DNA of 64,000 nucleotides, taken from the NCBI GenBank assembly GCA_012295275.1, contig CM022675.1:15968189-16032188 (forward strand), in the 5' to 3' direction. Position numbers and translations under genes: made by a program. The DNA is from Chrysomallon squamiferum (taxonomy: Eukaryota; Mollusca; Gastropoda; Neomphalida; Peltospiridae). Under the pieces are notes generated by a model. The model worked only from the letters and a program-made list of their open reading frames with translations. It was not told the origin of the DNA and ran no database searches. Of the stretch, positions 1 to 12,239 are shown one piece after another. The stretch's first letter is position 1. Each line of letters begins with the position of its first letter.

Positions 1-384
1 TAATTTTAAATGTATATGTCCATACACAGTTAACAGAATATTCTGAGTGATGACTTCGATTATGGGTTTTTATCTCGGTTCCCAGTGTGACTAAATTTGG
101 AGTAAGTTATCAGTATATAGTCATTTATTTAATTTGTATAACGATGCAGTTACGTAAATGTCTGGATGCATTATTACGTTGTTACTACATAATTATATAA
201 CATGATAATAAAATTATAATTTCAATGTGATGAAGTATTTCCATAACGTAATAATAATTTTATATAATTTTGTTGACAGAACGTGTTTTAATAATGTAAA
301 AATATTCTTTTTGTAGTTACGTAGTCGCCAAGTCTGTTAATAAAGTAATAATAACATTTTTATAGTTACGTTATTTGTTAAATT
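1..384. other. AT-rich sequence without recognised gene
   Basis: No reading frame, splice-site pair or RNA gene stands out here. The sequence is very AT-rich and grades into the minisatellite to its right. Confidence 0.5.
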
Positions 385-895
385 ATCATACGTAAACATT
401 ATATTTATTATTTGTTAAATTGTCATACTTAAACACTTTATTATTATTATTTGTTAAATTATCATAAGTGAACATTATATTTATCATTTGTTAAATTATC
501 ATAGTTATGTTGTCATAACGTATTTTAATAAAGTAATAACGTTATCCAGGTAAAATTGGGTTAACTTGTGTTTCGATATATATACATAAATATTATATTT
601 ATTATTTGTTAAATTACCAAACGTAAACATTATATTTATGATTTATTCAATTATCATACTTAAACATTATACTTTTTATTTGTTAAATTATATTTAAACA
701 TTACGTTTATTATTTGTTAAATTATTATACGTAAACATTATATTTATTATTTGTTAAATTATCATACGTAAACATATTTATTATTTCTTAAATTATCATA
801 TTTAAACATTATATTTATTATTTGTTCAGTTATCTTACGTAAAGATTATATTTATTATTTGTTAAATTATCACACTTCAAAATTTTATTATATTT
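385..895. repeat. 37-bp AT-rich minisatellite
   Basis: About a dozen imperfect tandem copies of a unit of roughly 37 bp are visible. Each contains the core ttatttgttaaattatcat followed by acgtaaacattatat or a close variant. Copies vary by small indels and substitutions, and one stretch (about 500–590) is interrupted by unrelated sequence. No coding role is apparent. Confidence 0.8.
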
Positions 896-2306
896 TGTTA
901 AATAATAATATTTTAAAACAAGATGAATAATAAGAAGAATTTAAAATAAAAACGTTAACTAGAATAATAAAATAGCCCCAAATTATGTATTTATTAAAAG
1001 TAATGTCAGTAAATATAGAATGCGTATAGTGTATAACCCAGGTCTGGGACACTTCTTAAATTTATCCTTACCTGCTTAGGCAAGCACTTAATCATCCAAA
1101 GATACAATATTTGTTACACTTGGGCGTTTTACGAAAACCGGTACACGAAAACTACTAATATGTCATGGAAACACTGCTGGTACGACTAATTCATTACACA
1201 GAATATGGAAGATTTACTTCTTGTTTATTCTATAGGATATTTTATTATTACAACTTTTGGAAAGAGTGCTGATCGTGTCCCTTCCCACAAATGTTTACTT
1301 AATTCATGAATAAGTTGCCCTACAAAGCCAAGCCCCACTTTCCATAAAACCACATCATAACACTTATTCTTGATAAGTTTGAGTACAAAATATAACAAAT
1401 GTCAATAGCGTTACATTCACAAAACCATCATACCTGTCATACTTTCTGTTAGAGGACAAAGCAAATGACAGTTATTGGCAATGAAAAATGCTTTTGTTAC
1501 AAAATGCCATAAGGACCATTTTAGTTTGTGCCAGTAATTCTATCGCATTTTATTACAACATTCTTCAAATAGTCGTATAATCCAAAACTTCAAAACTACT
1601 CTGAACCATGGAAAAAAGACATCGACATATTGACAGAAACATTTTATGGACAAAAAGAACATGAACTATAGAATTACGTCACAATATTTCACACTGATAA
1701 AATAAAATAAATAATTCTTAGATAATACTTTTACACATTTTAATATTTCAAATAATATTTAAGAATATTTTAAGTGATCAAGATATTGAATTCAGTAGTA
1801 TACTCTACTTTTAACATTTAAAATATTTTCACATACATATTTCCAAATAAACTGAAACTGCTACAGAAGATATTTTGTTAAATAGATATATATTTCTAGT
1901 TGTTCTCATAATTCACACAGAACAGTTTATTCCTATACTGAAATATGTTTTGCAATTAAGTTTCTTTTATTATTGACAAAACATATAGCAAAAAGAAAAC
2001 AATTCTTCTAATGCTAAATGTATAGAAAACATCGCAAACAGAAATTTGTAATTATAAAGAAATATTTGTATAATACAAAGTGAAAAATATTTAGAAAAAG
2101 AAAAAAAAAGAGGAAAATGAAAAGTACATTTGTTTCTTGAACACTTGTTTTAATTATAGTATTCTTTTATAAATAAATATAACAGACAGTGCATGACACA
2201 AGAAATACGTCATATCTTTTTAATCTTAGTAACATCTGCCACACGTGAACAGGGTGAAAACGTGACTTTTTACAAAAATTAATTAAAATATAGAACATCG
2301 TCTGGT
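896..2306. other. Intergenic AT-rich DNA, no gene seen
   Basis: The stretch has no long open frame or convincing exon. A patch around 1030–1420 is less AT-rich and may be an old repeat, but I cannot assign it to a family. Its right end is the upstream region of the secreted ShK-type gene. Confidence 0.4.
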
Positions 2307-2353
2307 TATAAATAAAGGAAACATTTCTCTGTAGACATCAGAGATCTGAGAAG
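2307..2353 (+). promoter_or_regulatory. TATA-box core promoter of the ShK-type gene
   Basis: TATAAATA lies at 2307–2314, 40 bp upstream of the ATG at 2354. That spacing would place transcription start around 2335–2340 (near ctctgtagacatcag), leaving a very short 5' leader. A canonical TATA element this close to a signal-peptide exon suits a strongly or tissue-specifically expressed secreted protein. The start site itself is inferred, not seen. Confidence 0.55.
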
Positions 2354-2993
2354 ATGAGAACTGTTGTAAAAATGACTTTACTTCACGTTTTTCTTATCTG
2401 CTTGCTGCTGCAGGTGTCACTTGGAATCAGTAAGTATTCTACATATTTATATTCAAAACACCTTTGTTACTTTTAATTATGGGTACATGTATATTGTATT
2501 TTGTGTACATTGTCAACCAGTGTATTTATCCTTGGCTCCTTCTTTCGCTCCATTTGTATGAATGCTTCTATGAATGTGTGTGTGTATTTGTGTGTGTGTG
2601 TGTGTGAGTGTTACTAAGTCAAATATATACAAACACCGTTAGGTACGCACATAATTAATCGAACACGACATATACAAAGAAAAAAAGACTGATGTTTATT
2701 TTTTATATCTGATTTGAAACAGGGTGCTTAAACGGTGGAACAAAACGCAGAAATAAATGTATATGTACTGACGAGTATTATGGAAGAACCTGTAAGAACA
2801 GTAAGTATATATTTTTAATTATTATTAATTTTATATAATAAACCTTCAGGAAAAATAAAATTTAGCTAAGAGTAAATATTTACCAAATATTAAACATACA
2901 TCATAAAAACACAGTGCAGGCAATAAATAGAATTAGTTTGAAATTCACGGATAAAGCAAATAACAATAAAACTATGACATATAAATAAATAAG

Positions 2994-3025
<32 letters not shown>

Positions 3026-3912
3026 AGTAATAAAAATTGTTTTTCTTAAGGCAAAAACAATGTATTTGTACCTAGGAATAGTTTCTAAACGATAAATGTT
3101 TGAAATAAGGGATTTTTAATTACTTTATGTCATATCTTGTTAAATTGCGTTGTTATGTAATACATGTCGTCATGTTACATACAACATTATGTATTAGGCC
3201 TATATTATATTCTTTTTTCACCTTTCATTATTAGGCTGTAACGATGGAGCACGGGACGAGGGTAAAGAGGTCTTTAAAGACATATGTAATAAATATCCAG
3301 CTGTCCGCTACTACTGCCCGAAATCTTGTGGATATTGTCTATGTAAGTCTACTTTAAGTTGTCGTAGAAATTACCTTTATTTTGAGAGGGTATGTACAGA
3401 ATGATAGGAAAAGAAAATAACAATAGAAAATAATTAATTTGAGTTACCATTGTGTTAGCAATATATTTATTATTTTTGTTGTCAGCTATTGAGAAATCAG
3501 TAAATAATTATTAGAAAACAATTATATAAAAAGACGATGATGAATACGATAATAGGAGGATTACGACAATGATGATGATAACGTGTATTATAATAATAAC
3601 TTAGAATAACATGACACTGACAGTTGAAACTAAAACAACAATAATAACAGTAACATTAATAACAACAACAACTTAATAAAAAATAATAATAACAACACAA
3701 ATAACTACAACAACATACTACTACTAATAACAATAATTATAATATTTTGTTTTGCAGCACTGTATGGATGCTTTGACAGAAACTACTGGGTCTGTGGTAC
3801 ACTGAACCAACGAAGTCTCATATTCGGAACTGCTAAATTTTGCGCAGCACATCCTAAAGACTGCAAATCAATTTGTCCATGTAATACGACTTTATTATTT
3901 CTTCAGTATTAA
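2354..3912 (+). CDS. Secreted EGF-like/ShK-like cysteine-rich protein (4 exons)
   Basis: Four exons join in phase 1 with GT–AG introns: 2354–2429, 2723–2800, 3235–3342 and 3758–3912. Exon 1 encodes a signal peptide (MRTVVKMTLLHVFLICLLLQ, then VSLG). Exon 2 encodes a reduced EGF-like module (C-LNGG-T ... C-I-C ... YYGRTC) that has four cysteines. Exon 3 encodes a ShK-like module beginning CNDG and ending CPKSCGYC, with five cysteines. Exon 4 encodes a second ShK-like module with Cys spacing C-x7-C-x15-C-x6-C-x3-C, and a sixth Cys if translation reads through to TAA at 3910–3912. A GT at 3881 could instead splice to 4303, which would create a stop at the junction. The product is expected to be an extracellular disulfide-rich protein; its target is unknown. 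A TATA box precedes it, and a decayed copy lies at 36284–36942. ShK modules occur in toxins and also in many enzymes and matrix proteins, so a toxin role is not shown. Confidence 0.72.
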
Positions 3913-4302
3913 TGTTCTCTTATTAATTTGTAGATTGCATTATATTTATGCAGTAGTGTAGCTTTGTTACTATTATTAATTTATTGCTTATTTTATTTTT
4001 AAAATTACTCTAAATTTATAAAATCTGGTTTAATATAATTTAGCAAAGAAAAAAATGTTTCTTTCTTTTTTGTTTCTTGTTTTTCTTTTCTGAAAAGAAT
4101 ATTAAAAAAATAGTAATAATAACAATAAGAGGATGGATGAGAGTTGATCCTGATAAACATTGCTTTTCTAGTTATCTATGACTAACTAAATTCAAACGAA
4201 TTATAATATGAAAGACATTTGTAGCATTTATAATCAAGTATAAATTTCCAAATGTTGCAGATGTTCACATTTGTGTAATATAAATCATATTTTATTTTCC
4301 AG

Positions 4303-4370
4303 AATTCAAGAATTCTGAACATGAAACTAGCGGTGTAGAATATCACTGCTCCTTTCAAGAAAATAAATAA
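4303..4370 (+). other. Possible alternative last exon / 3' UTR of the ShK-type gene
   Basis: A good acceptor (ttttattttccag) ends at 4302. The following frame stays open to TAA at 4368–4370, with AATAAA motifs overlapping its end. If the donor at 3881 is used, the split codon becomes TAA exactly at the junction, so this exon would be untranslated. The arrangement is kept in the duplicated copy near 37326. Confidence 0.35.
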
Positions 4371-4885
4371 TCTTAACAGCTGTACTCTTGTTATTTATTT
4401 TATCGTATTTATAACATACATACTTTCTCTCTTTTTCTTACATATTCTATAAATCGTTAATACAAATATAGTATTTACACATACACATACACATACTCAC
4501 AAACACAAGTCATAAAATACACAAACTTAATCATTCCTACTGATTTTGAGATATTTATGCAATCAATGGATCTATTTTCACCACTGTTTGTTCCATTTCT
4601 GTATTACTAAAGTAACTACTGCATTGACATTAGGTCTCCAATTACTGCATTACTAATAACAGTTATAAGTAAATATTTTCTTCATATTTCTTTTTACAAT
4701 CGTGTTGCTACTGGGACCTCTTCTTCATATAATTAATTTTACCTCTTATCATCATCATGTCTGTAGAGTGTTTCCTCTGAGCTGAAATTTATCAATTGGC
4801 CAGATCAGTGATGTGTCCTCTTTTCAGCCATTTTCTATCCCAGCCACAGGTTTAGCGTGTTACGTGCCTTCCTGCAGTGTATTAG

Positions 4886-5773
4886 TGACTTACTGTCTGC
4901 TGCGGATTTCTCCTCACTTACTTGCACTAATTCAAACTTTTGTTTGCCCTTCTAAATTTAAATTGACTATCAACGCAGAAATGTTACAATATGGAAATGT
5001 TTAGGTCTGCTGAATTGCTAGGGAATCTAAACTTGAAAATGTTAAAGAGCAACAGTCATGAAAAAAATACATCTGATTATTGCTTGGTAACCACGAATCC
5101 TTAGAGGCAGAAAGCGGTAAGAACATCTACAACGACGTAACACAGAAATTAATAGCATCCGGAAAAGAATCGTTGATAATTGTTTTCTGTCCAATTTGTA
5201 TTTTAAATATTCACAAATGGTAAAAACCAACAGCGTACGCGAGAGCACCCCAAAGTTATTAAACAATATTAGATCACTCCATCAATTTCCAATCAATTTG
5301 GTAAGATGAAGAAATTATACATAGATCTTTATACTATGATTTCCTTTTAATTAAAAATATAATTAATGGCTTATGTATTTCAGACATATATATATATCTA
5401 AACAATATCTTAGCTTCATTTAGTGCTATATTCAATGAAAATGGATGCTAAAAACAGCAGATAAAGCAACTTTGTTCTTTTGTTCCTCCATAACCAAGTT
5501 TTAAAATCAATTCATGATATTAACAAAAAAAAAACAAGTGATTAGTTTAAGTTTATATACACAGTGAAGATACAAAACTAATCCACCTGTAAGCAGACGC
5601 CTTCTCTTGTAACAAACCAATAATGTGTTAATTCAGCATACCACTTTGTGGTAGATTTTGGAAATTTTCCAGTATCACATGACACATTTTGAGTGAAAAC
5701 ATTTTTCTGATTTTGAATTAAAAAATTCTCTTGAAGTGAAGGATCAACAATATTAGTAATTTAATGTTATTAA
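4886..5773. other. No gene seen
   Basis: AT-rich DNA with only short chance reading frames. I cannot align it confidently with copy A'. Confidence 0.4.
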
Positions 5774-6414
5774 TAGTGGTACCTCGAGTTACGAGTTCTC
5801 CAACTAACAAATTTTTCGCTTTGAGTTGCGAGCCAAAATCCGAGTTTACTTCACGTGGTTACCTCGCCATGGAAGCATCTCTGTTGTGTTGTGCTTGCAT
5901 GGATCCTAAGAAAGTGAGCGCTATAGACAGAGCTGAGGCGAAGAAGCGGATGATGTCCATTGAATTAAGACATGAAATCATAGAAACATAGAAAAACATG
6001 AGCGAGGTGTATATGTTATCAACATGGCTAGACAGTATGAGCGTTATACTTGTACGACATGTACCATACTGAAGCAGGAGTCGATAAAGGTTATAACTGC
6101 AGCCAAAGGCGTTAAAATAATTTCTAAGCTGCCGACCGCTGTCCCCGAAAAGATGTAGAAACCCTAACCCTGTACACTTTACAAAACCAATTTATTTCAT
6201 TACATTCTGTTTTATTTTGTTTTTTTACAATATTTATCATTTATACATTTTTCTTATTCTTGTTACAAAAAATTGGGGTGGTTTTTTGGGGCTGGAACGG
6301 ATTAATGCTATTTCAATTAATTTCAGTTGGGAAAACTGATTTGATATACGAGCAATTTGAGTTATGAGCTCGGTCACGGAACGAATTACACTCGGAAGTC
6401 AAGGTACCACTGTA
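5774..6414 (+). mobile_element. Decayed Tigger/pogo-type (CENP-B-like) DNA transposon
   Basis: The ends form terminal inverted repeats: GTGGTACCTCGAGTTACGAG on the left and the complement of ...CGGAAGTCAAGGTACCAC on the right. Both are flanked by TA (left 5774–5775, right 6413–6414). Inside, the plus strand encodes KKRMMSIELRHEIIE, and after a frameshift a stretch reading ARQYERYTCTTCTILKQESI. This resembles the N-terminal CENP-B/pogo helix-turn-helix. The rest of the transposase is missing, so this is a short internally deleted, non-autonomous copy. It is absent from the duplicate at 36–41 kb, so it may have inserted after the duplication. Confidence 0.8.
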
Positions 6415-6997
6415 TATTTCTTTCATATTTACAGCATCTACCTCACATACTTCGTGGCTTATTCAAATTAACTGAAAAAGTCCTTCAGAATTTGTTTTAT
6501 GAGAGCAGATATTAATATTGTCATATTTTATTGTTATTTTTTTTTTTTTTAATTTTTTTTTTGTTCGTCGTTTCTGTGCTTTTTTATTTATGTATTTATT
6601 GTTGTTGTTATTATTTATTTATTTTTTTTTTAATTTTTTTTTTTTCATTGTTGTTATTATTGTTCGTTTGTTTATTACAGTGAAATAAGAGCGGAATGCT
6701 GATGCCACCCTTTTATTGTCTACCACTTTTAACTAGAAGACGTTTATACGAACCTTCTCATAAAATATGCAGGAAACACCAGAACTTCGAAAAACTCCAG
6801 TGGCTTTAAAATGTCAAACTGAACGTCGGTTGTAAGTGGCGCACTTTTATTAGGTCATAAAATAGTAAATTAACAGAGGTAAATAAATAAATAAATAATA
6901 GTTTAACAGAATGTAATCAGTGGTGCCCCACTTAATGTTGCGCCCAGGGATCCTGTCAAACCTTAGTAACACTACTGTTAAAAACAGGCCAATACTG

Positions 6998-7059
<62 letters not shown>
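6998..7059. repeat. (CA)n microsatellite
   Basis: About 31 CA dinucleotides are uninterrupted. The corresponding place in copy A' (about 38870–38900) has only a short CA-like run. Confidence 0.95.
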
Positions 7060-7062
<3 letters not shown>

Positions 7063-7720
7063 TCTATTATTCTGTTTTGAATTTATCTGAATTTCTCTCT
7101 CTTTCCCGTCTCTCTTGTATTGTTTTAAACCGATAGACAGAGATATAGATGTAATGATATGACTATTCATAAAGTAAGGTAGGTGCCAACTAGTGGGTGC
7201 TCCAAGACTTGGAGGGGCACTTCACGTAGAACATTCGTCATGGTTCGAATGCAGACGACATTAAATGATTAATTAACAAGTAATTTTTTAAAATAACTGT
7301 TTGTGTATTAGCTGGTGTAAGAAGCGTGACTAGAAATGAAAATAGTAAGTTATTAAACTGTGTTTAAAATGTCTGACCAAATACCTGCGCCGAAAAGGAA
7401 ATGTTGGAGAAAACTGGCGCCTTGTTTTCAGCAATACCAGCTGTGTGTGCACTACTGAAAAAGTAAGACAATTTAAAATTTGTAGTTATTTGAATTTCTT
7501 GCAGGTGAATCAGCGATACAGATTCTGACATACCTACATTTTAAGATTGCACCAATAATTCAAGTTCAGTGATTATTGTTCGCCGAAAAAAACCCATTAA
7601 ACGAACGAAAGACACAAACTGTATGTAAATACATTAATTCACCCAATTAACATGATTTCTTCATCAGTAGAAAGATCACGGAAACAAAAATAAAGTGATA
7701 CCATATGTGGTGATAATAAT

Positions 7721-8909
7721 GGCAATTTAACATTCCGAAAATTCTTCTAATTGCGCAAACTCACCCCTCCTTTTACATTCGAGCATTAATGACGCCGGTA
7801 CTGGAAGATAAAAAAAAATAAATAAATAAAATAAAATAAAAAAATAATATATATATACAAGAAGCCAATTCATAACGGAATATGTTATGCATACAGCATT
7901 CATGATCATGTAAAAAACAAGCAACAACAATGATTTGTTTACGTTCTAGACTGTTACATCAGATAATTTGATTAAAGTAGAAAAATGGTGGCCAGCAATG
8001 GATTTTGATGATATTTTGCACAAATAAAGTTAAATACCTAATTTACAGGCCACACTAGTTTTGAAAGATACCAAGACTCACGTTTTGTTTTTCATCTGGA
8101 TGATTATGTAAATGTATTTTTGATTGCAAGAATTTGAAAGTGAAGCAACAGAGAAATAGTGTATTAAGTTAGTTAACAAAAATTGGTTTTGGCAAACTTG
8201 GTAAATGGCAAACTTTGTCACATATGTACAACTAGAAGATGTTTGTTGAGAGAAATGGAGAAATATAGGTAATGAGTTGAAAGTTGTCATACAGTGGAAA
8301 CAACAGACACAGGTAATTATGAATGATAAGACAGATCAGTCTAGTTTGTGGATACAGTGCACAGTATATTCAAAATACACAAACAATTATAATTCATAAC
8401 ATTTCAGGATGGAATATAAAGATCAGCTTTTGAATGCTCAAAGTGTGGTCTTGTTCATTGGAGTTGTGCACATATACAAAAACAAAACCCTGAATAGAGA
8501 GTGTATTTGGTTAACATACAATTATTTGACATTCAGTCAGAAAAGCAAGGAACAATTTGATTGCATTGATTTTCATAAACAAAACTTGTTCCAGTAAAAC
8601 TTGATACAAGTTCAGATATTAAAAATAGGAATCCATAGAAATGTTCAAAGCAGAAACCAAAACTAAACAGCAGTAATGTTCAGATAAAAGCTTTTGGTGT
8701 AAAATATATTCCTGTAAAATGTGAATGTATTCCAGAGGTTCATTACAATATCTTTGTAAAGCATTTTTCATCATCTGATGGAAAAGTAGGACTAGTTCTA
8801 GGCTGTAAATTATCTGAAGTAATGGGCTGGTCAGATGAATACTGTCATCCGAATATAATTAATTTTTATTTGCCTTTGAATGCCACTTAGTGGCCGATTT
8901 TATTTTTAT
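7721..8909. other. Copy-A-specific DNA without recognised gene
   Basis: This segment has no clear counterpart in the second duplication copy. It holds a 62-codon frame at 8409–8597 and a further partly open stretch to about 8850. The encoded sequence is not one I recognise and lacks convincing splice sites. It may be a remnant of an inserted element. Confidence 0.35.
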
Positions 8910-9119
8910 TTTAGGATAACATTAAAAAAATGCATATAAATAAATAAATAGTTGAAGAAAAAAGTTTAAAAATCTTACTAATGTTTTGTAACTTTTTTGG
9001 ATAAAAAAACCAACAACAAAAACAATGTAACTCAAAATTACAGTTGACTTGTAATTACTTTCAATATTAAGCTATTGCTAAATATTCCTACATTATTAAT
9101 ATTTGTTTTATTTTTTCAG

Positions 9120-9790
9120 ATTCGTTTGTAAACAGTCAGGAATGGACACTGAGTCGATCAGTTCCAGATTTGAAGTTGGTAAGTATTAACATTCAGACAA
9201 CTGAATTAATACACAGCAAAAATTACTTACATAGATATTAATTGTTCATTACTGGTTAATTATAATTTGTTTACTGTTTAACTTCTTGATATGAAATAAG
9301 TTAAGTGCTGAATGTTTATATCTCAAATATATCTTTTGATCCTGTTATTATTAAATCTTACACATTATGAATTTTCTGCTTGTTAATTCTTTAAGTTCAT
9401 TTCAACTTTTAAGTGATAAATAATAAAAGACACATATTACATTTATACAGTTTTTCTGTTTAATATGATTTCAGATGTTTCATCTATTTTCTGCTGATAC
9501 AAAATTTATCCAGTATTTTTCTAGTAATTTAAAAATAAATAAATTACAGCGGCAGAATTAAAAAAATTACATCTAGTTTTGTTTTAAACCTTTTATTATT
9601 ATTATTATTTTTATTCTTTTATTTATTTATTTAATTTATTTATTTATCTTATTTTTATTTTTTCACATGCTTGATGTAATTATAAAATTATTTTGTTTTC
9701 AGAGAATTCTGGGAAGTGTGCAGAGTGGAAAGTCTGCTTTGATTCATCGATACCTCACTGGCTCCTTCATGCAGGAGGAGTCACCTGAAC
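9120..9790 (+). pseudogene. AGAP (centaurin-gamma) GTPase-domain exon pair, partial
   Basis: Exon a (9120–9178) follows a strong acceptor and ends at GTAAGT. It encodes NSQEWTLSRSVPDLKL. Exon b (9703–9790) encodes [20 protein letters not shown], then SFMQEESPE. This matches my recollection of the start of the AGAP/CENTG G-domain, including the P-loop GxxxSGKS. Both exons are open. However, the donor after exon b has become GTTTTA where copy A' reads GTTTGA, and no further AGAP exons (rest of the G domain, PH, ArfGAP, ankyrin repeats) follow before the satellite. I read it as a duplicated gene fragment that has lost its context. A live gene reaching leftward out of the window is less likely but not excluded. 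Confidence 0.6.
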
Positions 9791-9849
9791 GTTTTATATT
9801 TCCTTTCATTGACTGACACATAGATACAGATTATTAAATATGTGTCATC

Positions 9850-10088
9850 AGCTTCTGTTTCACATCCTGTTCACATCTTCCATTTAGTACAGTTATACAT
9901 TCTGAACAAATAATCACAACTTAGTCTGCATTCATGTCTGGTTTCTGTGTGTGTGTGTGTGTTCATGTTTTAAAATTAAAGGAGAACAAACTAAAAAAGA
10001 ATGAAATATATAAAAATAGTAAAGAAAAAGAGAATGTAGCTCTGGCTATAAAATCAGGAACTCAGTCTTTGTATTTTGTTTAGTCTCG

Positions 10089-10123
<35 letters not shown>

Positions 10124-10950
10124 TTTAAATTAAATAAATAAATAAATAATTTAATTTAATACACTGATGAATTGTCATAATTATAATTATTTTGTTAAGA
10201 TCATTTATGGTGCTGTTAATCATGGATTTAGATTTCTTTAAATATTAATTTATAGAAGCAGGCACACCATAGTTACAATATGCTATTCAGATTACTTTTC
10301 ATGAATTTTTTGCAGATCATTAGTTTTGTAAAAATATGTGGTTTATTCTCTACTAAATGAATTTGTAATAAATACTTTATGAATCTGACAGTAACATTCT
10401 TTTCAATATTAACTTAGGGCATGAACTATTTTCCATCTTTTCCACCATACCACAGATACTTTATAATTTTTAATTTTTTTATATTTTTTTTATATTAACC
10501 ATATCATTTTAATTATTGGATTTTGATAATGACTCAGATCACTGAATATTTTTTAACTGCTGTTCAGTCTGTTCTCAGCTATGATTTAACTTCTACACAA
10601 CTAAGCTGGTTTCATTAAATGGAAGCTATTTATTATTTAATTTTACAAGGCTTATATTTGTATATTTTCCCTCTAAAGTTACAAAAGGCACCAGGGACCC
10701 AGTCTTTATATTTAATTAATATTCTTAATGTATATTTTATTTTGTTATTTTATTTTAATAAATAATTTAAATATTTTATTTAATATACAGACAAAAACTA
10801 CAAATAAAAACCTAACAAAAACATTTTAAACATTTTAAGAAAGAAAATGTTTGTTAGTATTCAGAGTGAAGTAATGTTGTTCCTCACAGTAAATACAAAG
10901 TGTGCCTAGATAGTTTAAACTGAAGGTTTGTTACAGGAAAACACAGTCAT
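9850..10950. other. AT-rich DNA, no gene seen
   Basis: It contains a poly-T run near 10090–10115 and short (AAAT)n runs. No reading frame or transposon end is recognisable. Confidence 0.45.
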
Positions 10951-10959
10951 GTTTCTTAC

Positions 10960-11087
10960 CACCAGACTCACTCCTGTTACCAAAAACATTAAATGTAATG
11001 TGGTTATCAAACTGTGGGTTAGCTTCTAAAGTACCTCTATCATCAAATTCATTATCACAAAACCCATTATTTCCTTCAGCTTCCCTG
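10960..11087 (-). other. Candidate internal exon, minus strand
   Basis: On the minus strand, an acceptor ttcattccag (or the next AG three bases on) precedes about 42 open codons. These include FCDNEFDDRGTLEANPQFDN and then HITFNVFGNRSESG. The frame runs into the donor G|GTAAGAAAC at 10959. In such AT-rich DNA an open, non-repetitive frame bounded by good splice sites is notable. I do not recognise the peptide and found no partner exon that joins it in phase. Confidence 0.3.
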
Positions 11088-11089
11088 CT

Positions 11090-12239
11090 GGAATGAAAGC
11101 GAAATAGTGAAAAGAGGGGTTTTCGTTAAAGAGAAAATTATTTAAGACGGTAAAGAAAAAATCCATTCTACTTATTTATATTAGAAGAACGTAATTGTTG
11201 ACATTTTTGTTTTATCTAAATAGAATTGTTTTTCTAAGATTAATTTCATTGTTTCAATTCACCTCACTTAATAGTTATTCTAGTTAGTACTTGGTACAAA
11301 TATATATTTATTCTACTCAGCATTCCAAGTTAATTTATGCTTATTATAGTAGACATTCAGGGTAAAGTTGTACTTATTCTAGTCAGCATTACTGGTAAAT
11401 TTATACTTCTTAATCTGGTTGGCACCCACAGTAATATCAACACTTCTTAAAAGTGTCAGAATTCAGATTTATGATTATATTTCTTATATCTAAATGTTTT
11501 ATAATTCAGTGTTATTTGTAGCCACTGGTTTCATTATTTCTGTCACACCTCGTTACGTAAAACTTGGCTAGTTTGATGATGTTTTTTTTTTTTAGACATA
11601 TAAGAAGATTGAAGAAATGTAAAAATATTTTTTTAAAAGTGTTCACTAAAGGTAAATACAAATTGACACAAAATTTAGAGGCTTATTATAAATGTGATTC
11701 ATGGATGTCAAGCAACAGTCAGATGTTTTTCATGACTGTTGCACGTTAACATTTTCAGGTTTAAATGGAATGAAGAATACAGCAGACAGTTACTTTTTTC
11801 TCATAATTAATTTGCTTCTCATAACGTTTTTCTGCTCTGAAAACAGTGTTATAACATTATTTTTTCTCAGTCCAAAAAGGCTGACTGCTGTTCCACAAAA
11901 TTATAATTGGATTCTGATACTGTTATGACTTTTGTATTAATTTGCTTGAATAATAGCTTTGCAACCTCATTTTTGAGCAGTTCGGACACACTGTTCATAT
12001 TTGGAAAAGGACGAACTTTACTGACTTTGTTCAAAGATATTTTCAGTTTTTCTATTAAAGAACATCAGATTTTAACCTAAACAAAGGTATCGAAATAATT
12101 CTTTTCATAATGTGATGAACTATATATATCTATATATATCTAATTTCAGCCTGATGTAGCTCCAGGGACGACAACTGACAACAATATCCTCCAAAACACA
12201 TCCAGTTGTGACCCTCAAATTATTTTCAACATTATCATA
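11090..12239. other. No gene seen; right edge of duplication copy A
   Basis: Only short chance frames occur. The match to copy A' ends near 11760. About 500 bp of unassigned DNA then lead into the CCCTAA-containing array. Confidence 0.4.

Larger units (their letters stand above)
3102..11760 (+). repeat. Segmental duplication, copy A
   Basis: Blocks here match 36152–41290 in the same order and orientation. The matching pairs are 3102–4885 with 36152–37915, 6915–7720 with 38795–39575, 8910–9840 with 40055–40990, and 11640–11760 with 41175–41290. Between the blocks, copy A is longer because of insertions (a Tigger-type element at 5774–6414, and DNA at 7720–8900 and 9850–11640) or because copy A' lost sequence. 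Pairwise identity cannot be measured by eye, but substitutions and indels are frequent, so the event is not recent. Confidence 0.85.

Noticed and set aside
2354-3912. Calling the ShK-type gene a venom toxin
   Set aside because: ShK-like modules are widespread in non-toxic secreted proteins. Nothing in the window shows venom expression, and the cysteine patterns depart from the toxin family.
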